Below are positions 1 through 9,281 of a DNA stretch of 20,206 nucleotides, piece after piece; position 1 is the stretch's first letter, and each line of letters starts with the position of its first letter. Source of the stretch: Selaginella moellendorffii (taxonomy: Eukaryota > Streptophyta > Lycopodiopsida > Selaginellales > Selaginellaceae). The notes beneath the pieces are model-generated. The model was not told the DNA's origin. It saw nothing but the letters and a program-made list of their open reading frames with translations, and ran no database searches. The position numbers were made by a program, and so were the translations under genes. The stretch spans positions 1 to 20,206 of the forward strand of contig NW_003314288.1 in NCBI RefSeq assembly GCF_000143415.4. The letters run 5' to 3'.

Positions 1-801
1 GTGGTCGCCTCGAATGTCATTGCCCCTCCAAAGCCTGCGGTCGCAAGTTGGCTCAAAAGAGACAGATTCACATTAATCACACGGGAGAAACTGCGGGATC
101 TAATAATGACCATGCGACACTTAAAACAGAGGGCCGGGTTCAATTTGCAATTGGGAGTTTGGACATCCATGATGCGCCACAATGCATTAACGTTGCTACA
201 GATGATGCACGATCAGACGCGAGTAATATTACCATTTGACTTTCTCCTAACGCAGGAGGATTGCTTGACTATGGTCCATGTGAGGGGTAGCAAGCCCATC
301 TTCGTCAAGCCAGAGGCTGTAGTGATGAACCGGACTGCTAGCTCAAGTGAAATCCTCATCATCGATGACTCGCCGATTAAAACTGCAGCGAACACGCACA
401 CATATGCAGTGCACCCCATCTCTTGCAGTATGGAAACTAGGGAGAAGAAACCGTATGTTCTGGGGGACCTTGCAAAACGGCTTGGAGCGATGGTGATAGA
501 GAACCGGCCAGTCCAGGAGGTGGCTGCAGAAATCAACCAAATGGCAGATGGAACGGTATATCAGAAGCCATTTGATCGGACAGACACCAGTCATCATTTA
601 TGGCATGTATATTGTCTAGCCAAGCACTATCCGCATCTCCATAATCTGCTCAACCGGATGGGTTCTTCGACCACTGAACATGAGCGTGGACATATTAGAG
701 AAGAGATGGCATTACTATTGGGTTTAAATCCTGATAGTGTGGAGAGTGATGAAATTCCAAGATTATTGTATAGGCGTTGGAGGCAAAAAATAACAGTCTG
801 A
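1..801 (+). CDS. FCP1/NIF-type HAD phosphatase, C-terminal part (5' end outside window)
   Basis: The frame is open from the first base, so the gene enters from the left; the GTG at position 1 is an internal codon, not a start. The 266 visible residues carry the later motifs of the HAD phosphatase fold of FCP1/SCP/NLI-interacting-factor proteins, which dephosphorylate serines such as those of the RNA polymerase II tail. Visible are the motif II-like WTS (54-56) in a VWTSMMRHNA context, a basic residue region around K103 in a KPIFVKP context, and the acidic motif IV IIDDSPIK (D122, D123). A HP-I segment follows, as in family members (AIHP). The nucleophile motif DxDx(T/V) should lie upstream of the window. 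No intron is needed in the visible part. The stop is TGA at 799-801. The plant subfamily and the substrate cannot be told from this piece. Confidence 0.68.
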   Translation: MVASNVIAPPKPAVASWLKRDRFTLITREKLRDLIMTMRHLKQRAGFNLQLGVWTSMMRHNALTLLQMMHDQTRVILPFDFLLTQEDCLTMVHVRGSKPIFVKPEAVVMNRTASSSEILIIDDSPIKTAANTHTYAVHPISCSMETREKKPYVLGDLAKRLGAMVIENRPVQEVAAEINQMADGTVYQKPFDRTDTSHHLWHVYCLAKHYPHLHNLLNRMGSSTTEHERGHIREEMALLLGLNPDSVESDEIPRLLYRRWRQKITV

Positions 802-1194
802 GATGGCATGTATTTATTTAAAAATGTAACTTATTATAGCATGGGGTTCCATGCAATTGTATTAATATTAAAAGACAATTCTTTGAGAGGATTTGCATTA
901 TACTAGAAGTGTTACAGCATGTTATTGGAAGTCTACGAAGTTGTTTTATTAATAATGGGAAGGTAAAGATTGAATGGGGACTTGGGCTCCACCTAGACTC
1001 GGAGCAACTGAGCCAATATTAAAAGGATGGAAAGAAATTGGACGACAATGACAAGGAGAAGAGAGAGGTGAAGCAGTGGCAGGGGGAGGAGAAGTGATTG
1101 AGTAGACATTTCCTTGTTTAAAATAAAATGGCATGTGCCTCAATGCAGTTGAATTTTGTTATATTTATATACTATATAAAGGTTTGGAAACCTT
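802..1194. other. Intergenic stretch / probable 3' UTR
   Basis: This AT-rich stretch follows the phosphatase stop codon. An AATAAA-like hexamer occurs near 1119 and a purine-rich tract lies at about 1025-1100. No convincing gene is seen; short open frames here show no family motif. A small perfect hairpin (AAGGTTT, two bases, AAACCTT; 1179-1194) marks the edge of the retrotransposon. Confidence 0.5.
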
Positions 1195-3851
1195 ATTTTA
1201 CAAGTGGGATAATGACAATTCCCACTTTAACGAAATAGAGCTTAGTAGTCAGAAGCAATAATAACATACTCATTGCTAGCAGTTGATCGCGGAAAAGGTC
1301 CCATAAGATCAAACGCCACCAACTCAAACGAACGAGAAACTGCAATTGACTCCAACCGTCCTTCCATAGCACAAGGGGGAGTATTACGACCTTGGCACTA
1401 AACGCAGCTACGCACATACTGGATAATATCACGTCGCATCTCTGGCCAATAGAAAGATCTGCGCAACTTCTCGGTGACACGACGGTGTCCCATATGCCCA
1501 CCTAGAATAGGAGAATCATGGTAGGCATGGAGAAACCGCGGAATAAACACCGAAGGCACCACCAGCCGTAAATGAGCATCAGGATCCGTCCCCACAAAAT
1601 AAAGAAGGCCATCTTCAAGGCGATATTGAGAATGTAAATGCCGAAAAGGCAAGTCATCAGCAAGTGATGTAGGATTCTCAAACCCATCTCGAAGCCTTCG
1701 AATCCACGGCTCAATCTTTTGAGCCTCGCGAACCTCATCCAGAGAAGGTAGATCTTGCTCTACGCCCTGTGGACACTGAACGTCAAGGACAGCAACCGCC
1801 GACGGCACAGAATCCTCATCTAGAAAATCCACAGATGCTGGAACAACAGGTTCGTCAGAAACATGAGAAGTGAGTGGAGAAGGAAGAGGAGCTCGAGAAA
1901 GGGCATCAGCATCAGCCATAGAACTCCCTGGGCGATGAACAACATCAAAATCATATATCTGAAGCTTCAAAGCCCATCGAGCCGTACGACCAACCAGGTT
2001 CTTCCGCTTCAATAATGAAGTAACAGCAGCATGGTCACCTTCAAGTAACGTCCGAGAACCATGTAGATAGGCATGAAGTTTCTCGAAACCCCAGACTGCT
2101 GCTAAACACTCCTTCTCTGTCGTGGAGTAGTTCATCTCCGCTGGTTGTAATGTACGGCTTATGTATGCAATGGGATGGTGCTGACCAGGCACACTCGAGC
2201 TCTCTTGCATCAACACACCTCCAAGACCAATGTCAGAAGCATCCACGCGCAAAATAAAAGGTCGAGTGTAGTCAGGATATGCCAAAACCGGAGGAGTCGT
2301 CAATAGCTCTTTGAGATTCACGAACGCCCGCTCACAATCGGGAGACTAGATGAAAGATGACGTTGATGACTTCAGCAACGCTCGCAATGGTAAAGTGCGA
2401 TCGGAAAGATGATCCACAAAACGACCGAGATACTGCACCTTACCCAAAAAGCGCTGCACATCATTCACACACTTCGGAGTAGGGAACTTTAGAACAGCCA
2501 CAAGTTTGTCAGGATCAACTTGCAAACCCTCACGAGAAATACGGTACCCAAGATAAGTTGTGTCCTTGGACCCAAACACGCACTTCGACCGCTTCAGCTT
2601 TAAACCAACGTCGCGTAGCCGATCCAACACTTTACAAACAACACGAACATGCTCCTCCCACGTCCCCTCCGAGTGGATCAAGACATCATCAATGAAGTCA
2701 GCCGTCACCTCCGGCATATCACAAAGAACCTCGTCCATCATTTGCTGAAAAGTTGCTGGAGCATTGTTCAAACCAAACGGCATCACCAAAAACTCGTACA
2801 AACCAAATGGTGTACGAAAAGCAGTCTTAGGAATATCGTCTTTAGCCATTGGTACTTGCCAATACCCAAAAGCAAGATCTAGCTTGGTGAACTAACGACT
2901 TCGCCCCAGACGATCCAAGAGATCAGCAGTGTGAGGAAGAGGGTACACGTCCGGGATCGTCACTTCATTTAACGGACGATAGTCGATGCAGAAACGAATA
3001 CTCCCATCAGGCTTCGTCACAAGATGAGGTTCACATGCCCAAGGACTCCGCGACTTCCGAATAACACCCTTCTCCAACATCTCCTTGACGTTTGCACATA
3101 AAATCTTGATCTCCTTGGGTGACCGACGACGAACAGGAACCTTGATTGGACGAGCATCCCCGGTTGGAATGGGATGACGTGTGGCAATCTTGGCCCCAGA
3201 CGATAGGTCAAATTCAAAGAGATCAGAATACTCCTTCATGAGCTGGTCAACAGCTGCAACACAAAGATCATCGGAGGGATTGGAAAAGGGAAGAGCAGAA
3301 CAAGATGGAAACACAAGAGGAAATAATAGGGGAATAAAAGTAATGGAAGCAGAGGTAGAAATAGAGGGACGAAGAGGTACGGAAGTGAGAGGAATGGATG
3401 AAACATAAGGAAGTATGAGACAAGGGGGAAAAGCTTCAAAGTCACACTTGGCATGATTGTGCTGCAACCAATCCATACCAAGAATGAGGTCAAAAGCTTG
3501 ACTCGGCACCACCCGCAACGACTGCAACTCAAGCTCGAGATCGCCCACACGCACAACCAGGTCCGCCTCATCTCGTGCACATGCATGTGTACGGCCGTTG
3601 CCATAAAGAATGAAAACTGGATCCGCCGCACGACGCAAGTGTAGACGACAACGTGTGGCAACAGGTCGAGCAATAGAAGATAAACTCGAACCTGTATCAA
3701 CCAACACGGAGAGAAGAATAGGAGACCTCTTGTTATAAAAACGAGCTTGGAAAGTAAACACTGGATGAACCGGTGCCGAGTGAACCCCTTGATGATACTC
3801 CCGAAAGAAAGATGGAGGGGTCACTAACTTATTCGCGCAAGGTCCCTCCAT
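1195..3851 (-). pseudogene. pol: pol (protease, RT, RNase H, partial integrase), broken
   Basis: All parts lie in one minus-strand frame. The aspartic protease has its DTGSS active site near 3685-3700 and a later ILGMDWL motif. The RT starts with FCIDYRPLN and carries FIDD (about 2685-2696) in place of the usual YxDD catalytic box. RNase H shows FILRVDASD, a GDHAAV segment and a terminal HRPGSSMADADALSR. The integrase zinc domain has the HDSP...GGH half and CV-stop-CQ, and the core begins FDLMGPFP. TAG stops interrupt the frame at 2892-2894 (before FTKLDL), at 2346-2348 (where the family has a tryptophan after FI) and at 1398-1400 (inside the zinc CxxC). A TAA follows near 1235-1250, and homology ends there. 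The ATG at 3851 overlaps the gag stop. The copy is dead because of the stops and the lost integrase core. Confidence 0.88.
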
Positions 3852-4783
3852 TACTCGCGCGACTCCTCGTTTCCCGAATGCACCTCGGTATCCAAACCTT
3901 CCACCGCAGCAGCACCAACGGGACGTTGCTGACGCCAAGGTCTCCACCCAGGAAATGGAGGTCGCCAATCCGGAAAGTGCCGACAACGCCGATAAGTATG
4001 ACCAACTTCATCACACGCCCAGCAACGAATGTCACAGCCACGACCACGTCCTCGCCCTTGTCCTTGGACTCGAGTAGCAGCAGCATCAACCTCCATGGGA
4101 ACAGGACCATCACTCATAGGAAGTGGAGCTGAAGGACGTGTAGCAAGAAGTGGAAGAGGCGACGTCTCATAACGTTGTGCCAAGTGAAGAGCATCGTCAA
4201 GAGTGGCAGGAGCAAGTGCATGCACAAGTCCGACAAGATCTTGACGAAGTGCTGGCCACAGCATTCCTAGCTTGATCCGCTCCGACATATTTGGCTCCGC
4301 ACGAAGCAAAAGACTTCGGAAACGAATGCCAAATTGCATCACCGACTCAGATGGCCCTTGGCGAAGACGATGCAATTGTTGGAAGGCATCATCACAATCG
4401 TCGGCGTGTCCGAAGGCGCGTTTGAAGACGTCCGGAAGAACACTCCAATCGCCACGAGTAGCTGCACTCAATCCATTGTACCATTGCAATGCCGTCCCTT
4501 GAAGACATGTGGGGAACTCACGCAAACGTCGAGCATCATCCCAAGAATGATATGTGGCAATCACCGTGAAGTGATCGAACCAATGGTACACATCATCCTC
4601 AGGATTCCCATGAAAGAACTCCGGCCGAACGCGAGGATTGGCACCAAAAGCAGGAGGAGTTGTACCATGTGCCGTGAACGCCGCCATCAACTGAGTTTGG
4701 TTGTTCAATTGCAGGCGCATAGCATCAAGCAATTGAACCAACTGCTGCTCTAGAGTCAAAGGAGGAGATTGCGGATCGGCCAT
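3851..4783 (-). CDS. gag: gag polyprotein of Ty3/gypsy element
   Basis: This intact open frame encodes 310 residues. The ATG at 4783 is the first in the frame after the leader. The N-terminal part is a short helical segment. Residues about 55-205 fit the plant retrotransposon gag/capsid domain, with PEFFHGNPEDDVYHWFDHF at the start and a WYNGL motif near 101-105. A Gly-Arg run (242-249) leads into one CCHC zinc knuckle with C254, C257, H262 and C267, which would bind the element RNA. A tryptophan/proline-rich tail follows. Gag would build the cytoplasmic virus-like particle. Its TAA stop overlaps the pol ATG as TAATG (3853-3849), in the -1 frame. Unlike pol it has no internal stop. Confidence 0.88.
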   Translation of the reverse strand: MADPQSPPLTLEQQLVQLLDAMRLQLNNQTQLMAAFTAHGTTPPAFGANPRVRPEFFHGNPEDDVYHWFDHFTVIATYHSWDDARRLREFPTCLQGTALQWYNGLSAATRGDWSVLPDVFKRAFGHADDCDDAFQQLHRLRQGPSESVMQFGIRFRSLLLRAEPNMSERIKLGMLWPALRQDLVGLVHALAPATLDDALHLAQRYETSPLPLLATRPSAPLPMSDGPVPMEVDAAATRVQGQGRGRGRGCDIRCWACDEVGHTYRRCRHFPDWRPPFPGWRPWRQQRPVGAAAVEGLDTEVHSGNEESRE

Positions 4784-4844
4784 GAAAATGAATGAGAAAG
4801 AAAGAGCAAAAGAAGAGAAATGACAAAAAGCTGGAAAGAAATGG

Positions 4845-4964
4845 TAGATCTAGACAATGCAAAAAGCTAGATCTAAACCAAAATCCTGAAAGGAAAGAAC
4901 AAAAGAAAGGAAATGGAAAAAGCTAGATCTAGACAATGCAAAAGCTAGATCTAAACCGAAATCC
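4845..4964. repeat. Two direct repeats in the retrotransposon leader
   Basis: Two nearly identical copies of about 41-42 bp lie at 4845-4886 and 4924-4964, about 79 bp apart. Each contains two AGATCT palindromes separated by about 20 bp. They lie in the untranslated leader between the primer site and gag, where packaging or dimerisation signals are usually found. No function can be shown. Confidence 0.75.
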
Positions 4965-4999
4965 CAAATCCAAGCACTCCCTAGGGACAATTAAAGGTG

Positions 5000-5015
5000 C
5001 CCCTCACCTCCACCA
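5000..5015 (-). other. Candidate primer binding site
   Basis: One base inside the LTR end, the minus strand reads TGGTGGAGGTGAGGGG. A primer binding site must begin TGG, the complement of the tRNA 3' CCA, and this one does. I cannot name the matching tRNA; it is not the common initiator-methionine type. Confidence 0.4.
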
Positions 5016-5016
5016 A

Positions 5017-5190
5017 TGTGAGTGCATGGAATATGGAAAGGGAATACAGAAATGTGCATATCAATTAACCCAAAAACCCTAGCTTATATACAAAAGCGAG
5101 TGGTCCGGATTGAAACCAATCCAACGGCTACCAAAATCCACTATGCTAATATTAGTATACGGCATCGTAGCCGTACACTTGGCCCTCACA
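5017..5190 (-). repeat. Short LTR of the Ty3/gypsy element (174 bp)
   Basis: The segment starts TGTGAG and ends CTCACA, a perfect 6-bp terminal inverted repeat containing the standard TG...CA LTR ends. It lies exactly where the LTR should be, upstream of the primer site and gag on the minus strand. On that strand it holds a TATATAA box (5084-5090) about 70 bp before the LTR end, a sensible place for the element's promoter. At 174 bp it is very short for a plant gypsy LTR. The boundaries are inferred from the inverted ends and the adjacent PBS-like site, because no second LTR is available for comparison. Confidence 0.65.
5084..5090 (-). promoter_or_regulatory. TATA box in LTR
   Basis: On the minus strand the sequence reads TATATAAG inside the short LTR. 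It would start transcription toward gag, leaving an R/U5 region of roughly 40 bp. This is inference from position and sequence only. Confidence 0.45.
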
Positions 5191-6063
5191 ATATTTATTA
5201 TATTATTTATAAAAATGAGTATTAAAATATCATACTTATTTTACACTTTTGTCTACACACATTTAAATTGTATCTTTCATAATCTGAACTTAAATGTGTG
5301 TGTGTGCCTATATATATAAACCCTAAACCCTAAACCTATATAACAATGGATTTGAGTGTCATCCAAACATTCATCACTTTTTTCAATCACAAATCTATTT
5401 AAAAGAAAAGGAACTCATTCCATTGCTCTATTTCATCTGTATTCTAGAGTTTAGAAGAGAGCTTAATAAAACTATAGGAGCAAGAGATTTGTTGAGTTTA
5501 GCAATTCATGAAACTGCATATCATCATAGGGTCAAAACATCTTAGGAGTGGGTAAGAAAAGTGAAAAAGTTGGAAAGAACACAAGTATGCCACTCTTTTG
5601 AAAAAGAAAAACATTCATTTTTTTATAATTTCTTAGATCCTATCACAAGATTTACTATTCATTCAACTACAAAGCTCAGCCAGCACAATATGCATACACA
5701 AAACACATCACATGCCACTTCCTTGCCTGGTCAAAAAGCTATAACAAAAAATCAGCATACAACAAGGCAAAAGAACACAACTTATAAGAGCTCGTGTGCA
5801 AACACTCACAGCTCCTAGAGGCTATCCCATTCTAGGTTATCCTTGCAGCAAAACGTAACTATCTATTTCTATTTCAGATTTTTAACTAGACTTGCTTCCA
5901 GCCCGTGGTGCAGAAAAGTCTGGCAGCTCATGTACTTGAAAGTGTACCTGAAAGCCAATGACCTGGTTTGTTGAAGATCACCTCATCTACATTCCTCGTC
6001 AGGTTGAAAGAAAAAGAAATGTCTGACTTCTCTACTGTTTTTCTATGTATTGTAAGTCAGCCT
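5191..6063. other. AT-rich spacer between two transposons
   Basis: No gene is recognised here. The stretch holds an inverted repeat (ACACACATTTAA at 5255-5266 and its complement at 5290-5301), a TG dinucleotide run next to it, a TATATATA stretch (about 5308-5317) and the telomere-like block. The short open frames at 5022-5319 and 5561-5818 have biased composition and no motif. Part of the right half may be the 5' end or an intron of the transposase gene. Confidence 0.5.
5318..5336. repeat. Short interstitial telomere-like repeat / telo-box
   Basis: The plus strand reads AAACCCTAAACCCTAAACC, about two and a half units of the Arabidopsis-type plant telomere repeat. It directly follows TATATATA. 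Such blocks occur as promoter telo-boxes and as scars of double-strand-break repair. Nothing here decides between the two. Confidence 0.8.
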
Positions 6064-7491
6064 CCAGCCAAAGCATGTAACCAAAAGCATGTGACTAGAA
6101 TATGGAATGAAGAATCAATAAAGAAGGCTATGCATGAGGTGGAAGAGTATGAGTATTGCATGTCTGAAAGAAAAGCTGCTCAAGAATTCAACGTACCTCA
6201 GATGACTTTGCGAGATCAGTTAAGGGGACGTAGCACAAGACAACCAGCATTCTTACATCATTGGAAGAAGAGTCTCTTGCATCTCTAGTCAAAGCTCGAG
6301 CTGAAATCGGTTATCCACTCACTTTCAATCAGCTAAAAGATGCAACAAAGTTGTTAGTTACTGGCAAAGTAACTACCTGGATAGAAGGAGGACCAAGTCG
6401 AAAATGGTGCAAAGGTTTTATGAAAAGACACCCAAAGACCAATAGCAAAGTCATTGAGGCCTTGAAGCTGCAACGAGCAAAGTTCTTGAATCAAGTAGTT
6501 GTGGCACAATTCTACAAAAACTTGGAAGCAACTTACACTGGAAACAAATATGAGGTAGATTACATTTGGAATGCTGATGAAATTGGTGTTCGGGTTAATC
6601 GTTTTGGAGATGTCAAAGTGTTGGCTGCTTGAAGTGCAAGATCTTATTACCAAATCATCCCAAACAACATAAAGCACATGACTATTCTAATGGCCATAAA
6701 TGCAATAGGTGGATGAATACTTGGCTTTTATATCTTCAAAGGTGAGTGGAGGATGCAAAATTGGATCACAGATTGTGGAGTTAAAGTTGCATTCGCCATC
6801 AGCAAGAAAGCCTAGATGATAGACAACTTGTGGCCATAGTGGCTTGAACACTTTGTGAAATCAGTACCTAGTGGATGCTCGTCTACAAACCACCATGCTC
6901 TCATTGTTGATAGCCATGAATCCCATGTCATAAAGGTTGCACTTGACATAGCGAGAATGTTAGGTGTGGATGTAATTCTTCTTCCATCACATATTTCTCA
7001 CCGCATGCAGCCATTAGACATTGCATGTTTTGGGCCATACAAGCATTACTTCAGGTAATGCGTGGATGAACACATTCTTGAACATCTAGGACACGAAGTC
7101 AATCGTCAAGATCTCACATAGTTATCCAGTAAAGCCATGGCTATAGCTTTGACACCTACAAACATTCAATCCGGTTTTAGAGCAAGTGGTTTATGGCTAT
7201 TGAACAAGAATGCTATGGACACTCACTTTGGTCCAAGTACACTCCATGCAATATCTCTCAACAACTTTGAAGTAGACTTCAAAAACACTTTGGAGTTGGG
7301 AGACCAAGAGATCAGTAGCCACCTCAATCATGAACTAGAACTTAAGCAAGATCTAGTGCAGCCTGAGTAGCATGAGGATCCAATGCAAGCTGAGGTCCAT
7401 TTACAGCATCTAGTGCAGCCTGAGTAGCAAGAAAGTAGTGATCATAACTAGCTTGAGCATCATGAACTTCCTAGACAACTTGAGCAGCTAG
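6064..7491 (+). pseudogene. pogo/Tigger-type (CENP-B-like) DDE transposase, decayed
   Basis: Family parts appear in order. A psq-type helix-turn-helix (about 6095-6240; RIWNEESIKKAM...SERKAAQEFNVP) comes first. A CENP-B/Tc5 DNA-binding domain follows (about 6260-6450, with GYPLT and GPSRKWCKGFMKRHP). The DDE catalytic core shows NADE (about 6570), VDSHESH (about 6910) and MQPLDIACFGPYK (about 7010). A conserved TPTNIQSGFRASGLW block lies near 7150-7200. One missing base near 6255 shifts the frame from the first domain to the rest. Several stops follow (6630 TGA, then stops near 6716, 6813, 6837, 7057, 7120 and 7368). Most fit CAG or CGA to TAG or TGA, or TGG to TAG. Both terminal inverted repeats are unidentified. 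The element would have moved DNA by cut-and-paste in the nucleus and is now inactive. Confidence 0.87.
7351..7429 (+). repeat. 22-bp direct repeat in the transposase tail
   Basis: The same 22 bases occur at 7351-7372 and 7408-7429, 57 bp apart, so the repeat keeps the reading frame. Both copies encode VQPE followed by the same TAG stop. Confidence 0.85.
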
Positions 7492-7539
7492 GTAAAAAGC
7501 ACTTCTCAATTCTCATTCACTTACAACTTTGTTTTCTAG
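7492..7539 (+). other. Probable 48-bp intron in the transposase gene
   Basis: A GTAAAA donor follows AG, and a pyrimidine-rich tract ends in TTTTCTAG. The length matches the other introns of this window. The sequence on both sides looks like degraded transposase tail. Confidence 0.4.
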
Positions 7540-8000
7540 GAGCTTCGCTAGAGCATCGAGCTGAGCAAGGCGAGGAATACGTGGATGTGCCTGGATGGCA
7601 ATCAGAAAATAACAGGGTGGCATACCTGCATGCAAAATTATTTTTAGGGGTGTCTTGGACTTGGACTAGTGTTGCAAGCTAGTGTTGGAACTATTTTAAC
7701 AAGTCCAGAATTCACTAGTGTTGTTGAAGCAATTGCCACTACAAAAGAAGCACATGAGAAGTAGAAAAAATTGGAAGCAATTGAAAGGGCTACAAGGAAA
7801 AAGGAAAGAGAAGAAGCAACAATAAAAAAGAAAGAAGCAACAGCCATCAAGAAAAAGAGAGGGAAGAAGCAGCAGCTAGAAAAGCTGAAGCAGTAGAGAA
7901 GAAAAAATTGGAAGCCTTGAAAAAAAAAAAAGGGAGAAAGAAGAGGAAGCAATGAGAAAAAAAATAAGAGAAAGAATGAAGTCCTAAAATCTCTAATGCC
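7540..8000 (+). pseudogene. Degraded C-terminal tail of the transposase, lysine-rich coiled coil
   Basis: After the putative intron, conceptual frames give short coherent pieces (EGEEYVDVPGWQSENN; a VEAIATTKEA segment near 7720) and then a long Lys/Glu-rich stretch (about 7750-7980). That stretch fits the coiled-coil tails of plant Tigger-like transposases. Stops and at least one frame change are present. The A-rich sequence produces long open frames on the opposite strand that have no family features. Confidence 0.55.
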
Positions 8001-9281
8001 AAGCAAACACCAAAAAAAAAGGTAACAAATTTGCTTGTTTTCACTCTCATTGTCCCATACCGCCCTCACTCCTCCTCGCGGCAACAAATGGACAATATTA
8101 GGGCCATTGATGGATATTGGGCCATAAATGGATAGATTTAGGATAAGTTTAGACTTTTTGGTAATGAGCAGCTTTTAAGATTTTGTGAGTAGTTTTTTCT
8201 AAAAATATATTATAATAGTGCCAAACTTTCTGGGCCACTGGATCTAGCCAATTGCTACCATTCGATGAGGGGTAATTGTAAAGGGATTATTTATTTAACC
8301 ACGTCTTAACGAATAATTGTGCTGATGTTTGCTCTTGGCCAATGGGAGGTGGCCAAACTGTGTGAGGTGAGAGAGGAGGTGCAGCGACATGTGTCACATG
8401 AAATGTGTTGACCATGACTGCACCTGTCCTCTGTCTTGTCAAGTGAAAAAGTTTGATGACCAGCCTATGTCTTTCCTGAAATTGTGATTTTTCATGAGAT
8501 CTTTTGAATTTAAAATTTTCCCGCAGAAATCACCACCGTTGCTCCAAGCATAGAGGATCTTTGCCGCTGCTTTAGGGAAAGGGCATAGCCCTAGAGGAGA
8601 GCAATGCACTCGAGTAAATGGTTAGTGAAGCTGCAACTCTCAAATCTCCCACTCAAAGATCTCCCGCTCAATTGCCATAGCAATCCCTGTGGGAACAGGT
8701 GCCATCAGCAGGTCTGGAGTCATGGGCTCTAGATCCACCACAAGATCCTCCCGAGCCCCCAGCGGCAGTAACTTTGCCAGCCATGACAGAGATGAGTGTG
8801 GCCACTAGAGAGGAGCTGGAAGATGCCAGTTAGCCTTTCTTTATGTACCTCACCAAATGATAAGGCAACTCTTTGTTTGTAATGATGTATTCATGATGTA
8901 TTGATCGGGTGGTTACCTTAGTATTAATACAAACAGATTAAACACCTTTATAAATCTTTTGACTAACAACAAACATAGTTTATTAGGTTAATTTGTATTT
9001 AACATATAATTTTTTTCTTAGTTTTACCTAGTAGTATTAGTTTTCTTAATATTTATTATTCTATATTCTAAGTAAAGCACATAGCAAAGTAATTCATTGC
9101 TACATTAATTAATTTAGATGTTTGAGAGTAAGGGTACATACAATTTTTTATTTCTAGGTTAGACTTTAGTTTTTCAATAGTGCCCTTTTGTGGCCATTTA
9201 AACGTTAAATATTTTATTTATCTTTTTTATCCTCAGTTGCGGACAAAGAAATGGTGTAATAAAAATCAATTTTCCTATGCG
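8001..9281. other. Spacer without a clear gene
   Basis: Most is AT-rich. A more GC-rich island at about 8530-8835 has a frame from ATG 8618 to TAG 8831-8833, interrupted once by TAG at 8678-8680. It encodes a Pro/Ala/Glu-rich piece without a known motif. It may be a gene relic, but no family can be named. I see nothing supportable in 8840-9281. Confidence 0.45.

Larger units (their letters stand above)
1195..5190 (-). mobile_element. Ty3/gypsy LTR retrotransposon, 3'-truncated
   Basis: Reading right to left, the order is LTR (5017-5190), candidate primer site (5000-5015), leader with direct repeats, gag (4783-3851), protease, reverse transcriptase, RNase H, integrase zinc domain and the first residues of the integrase core. 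The protease-RT-RNaseH-integrase order defines the Ty3/gypsy superfamily. The element stops abruptly near 1195: the rest of the integrase core, any chromodomain and the second LTR are missing, and no second copy of the LTR ends is seen at the left. In-frame stops break pol. The copy is therefore not autonomous. The five bases after the LTR (ATATT, 5191-5195) may be the target duplication, but its partner is lost. Confidence 0.9.

Noticed and set aside
1-3. GTG as a start codon of the phosphatase
   Set aside because: Nuclear plant genes start with ATG, and the domain clearly lacks its N-terminal catalytic motif, so the gene begins outside the window.
3181-4753. Plus-strand open frames across the gypsy element
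   Set aside because: They overlap protease and gag coding on the other strand and show no motif.
7644-8087. Minus-strand open frame rich in Phe, Ser and Leu
   Set aside because: It is the opposite strand of the A-rich, lysine-coding transposase tail; composition bias explains it.
5340-8960. Search for terminal inverted repeats and TA duplication of the Tigger element
   Set aside because: No convincing matching pair was found by eye, so I do not give element borders.
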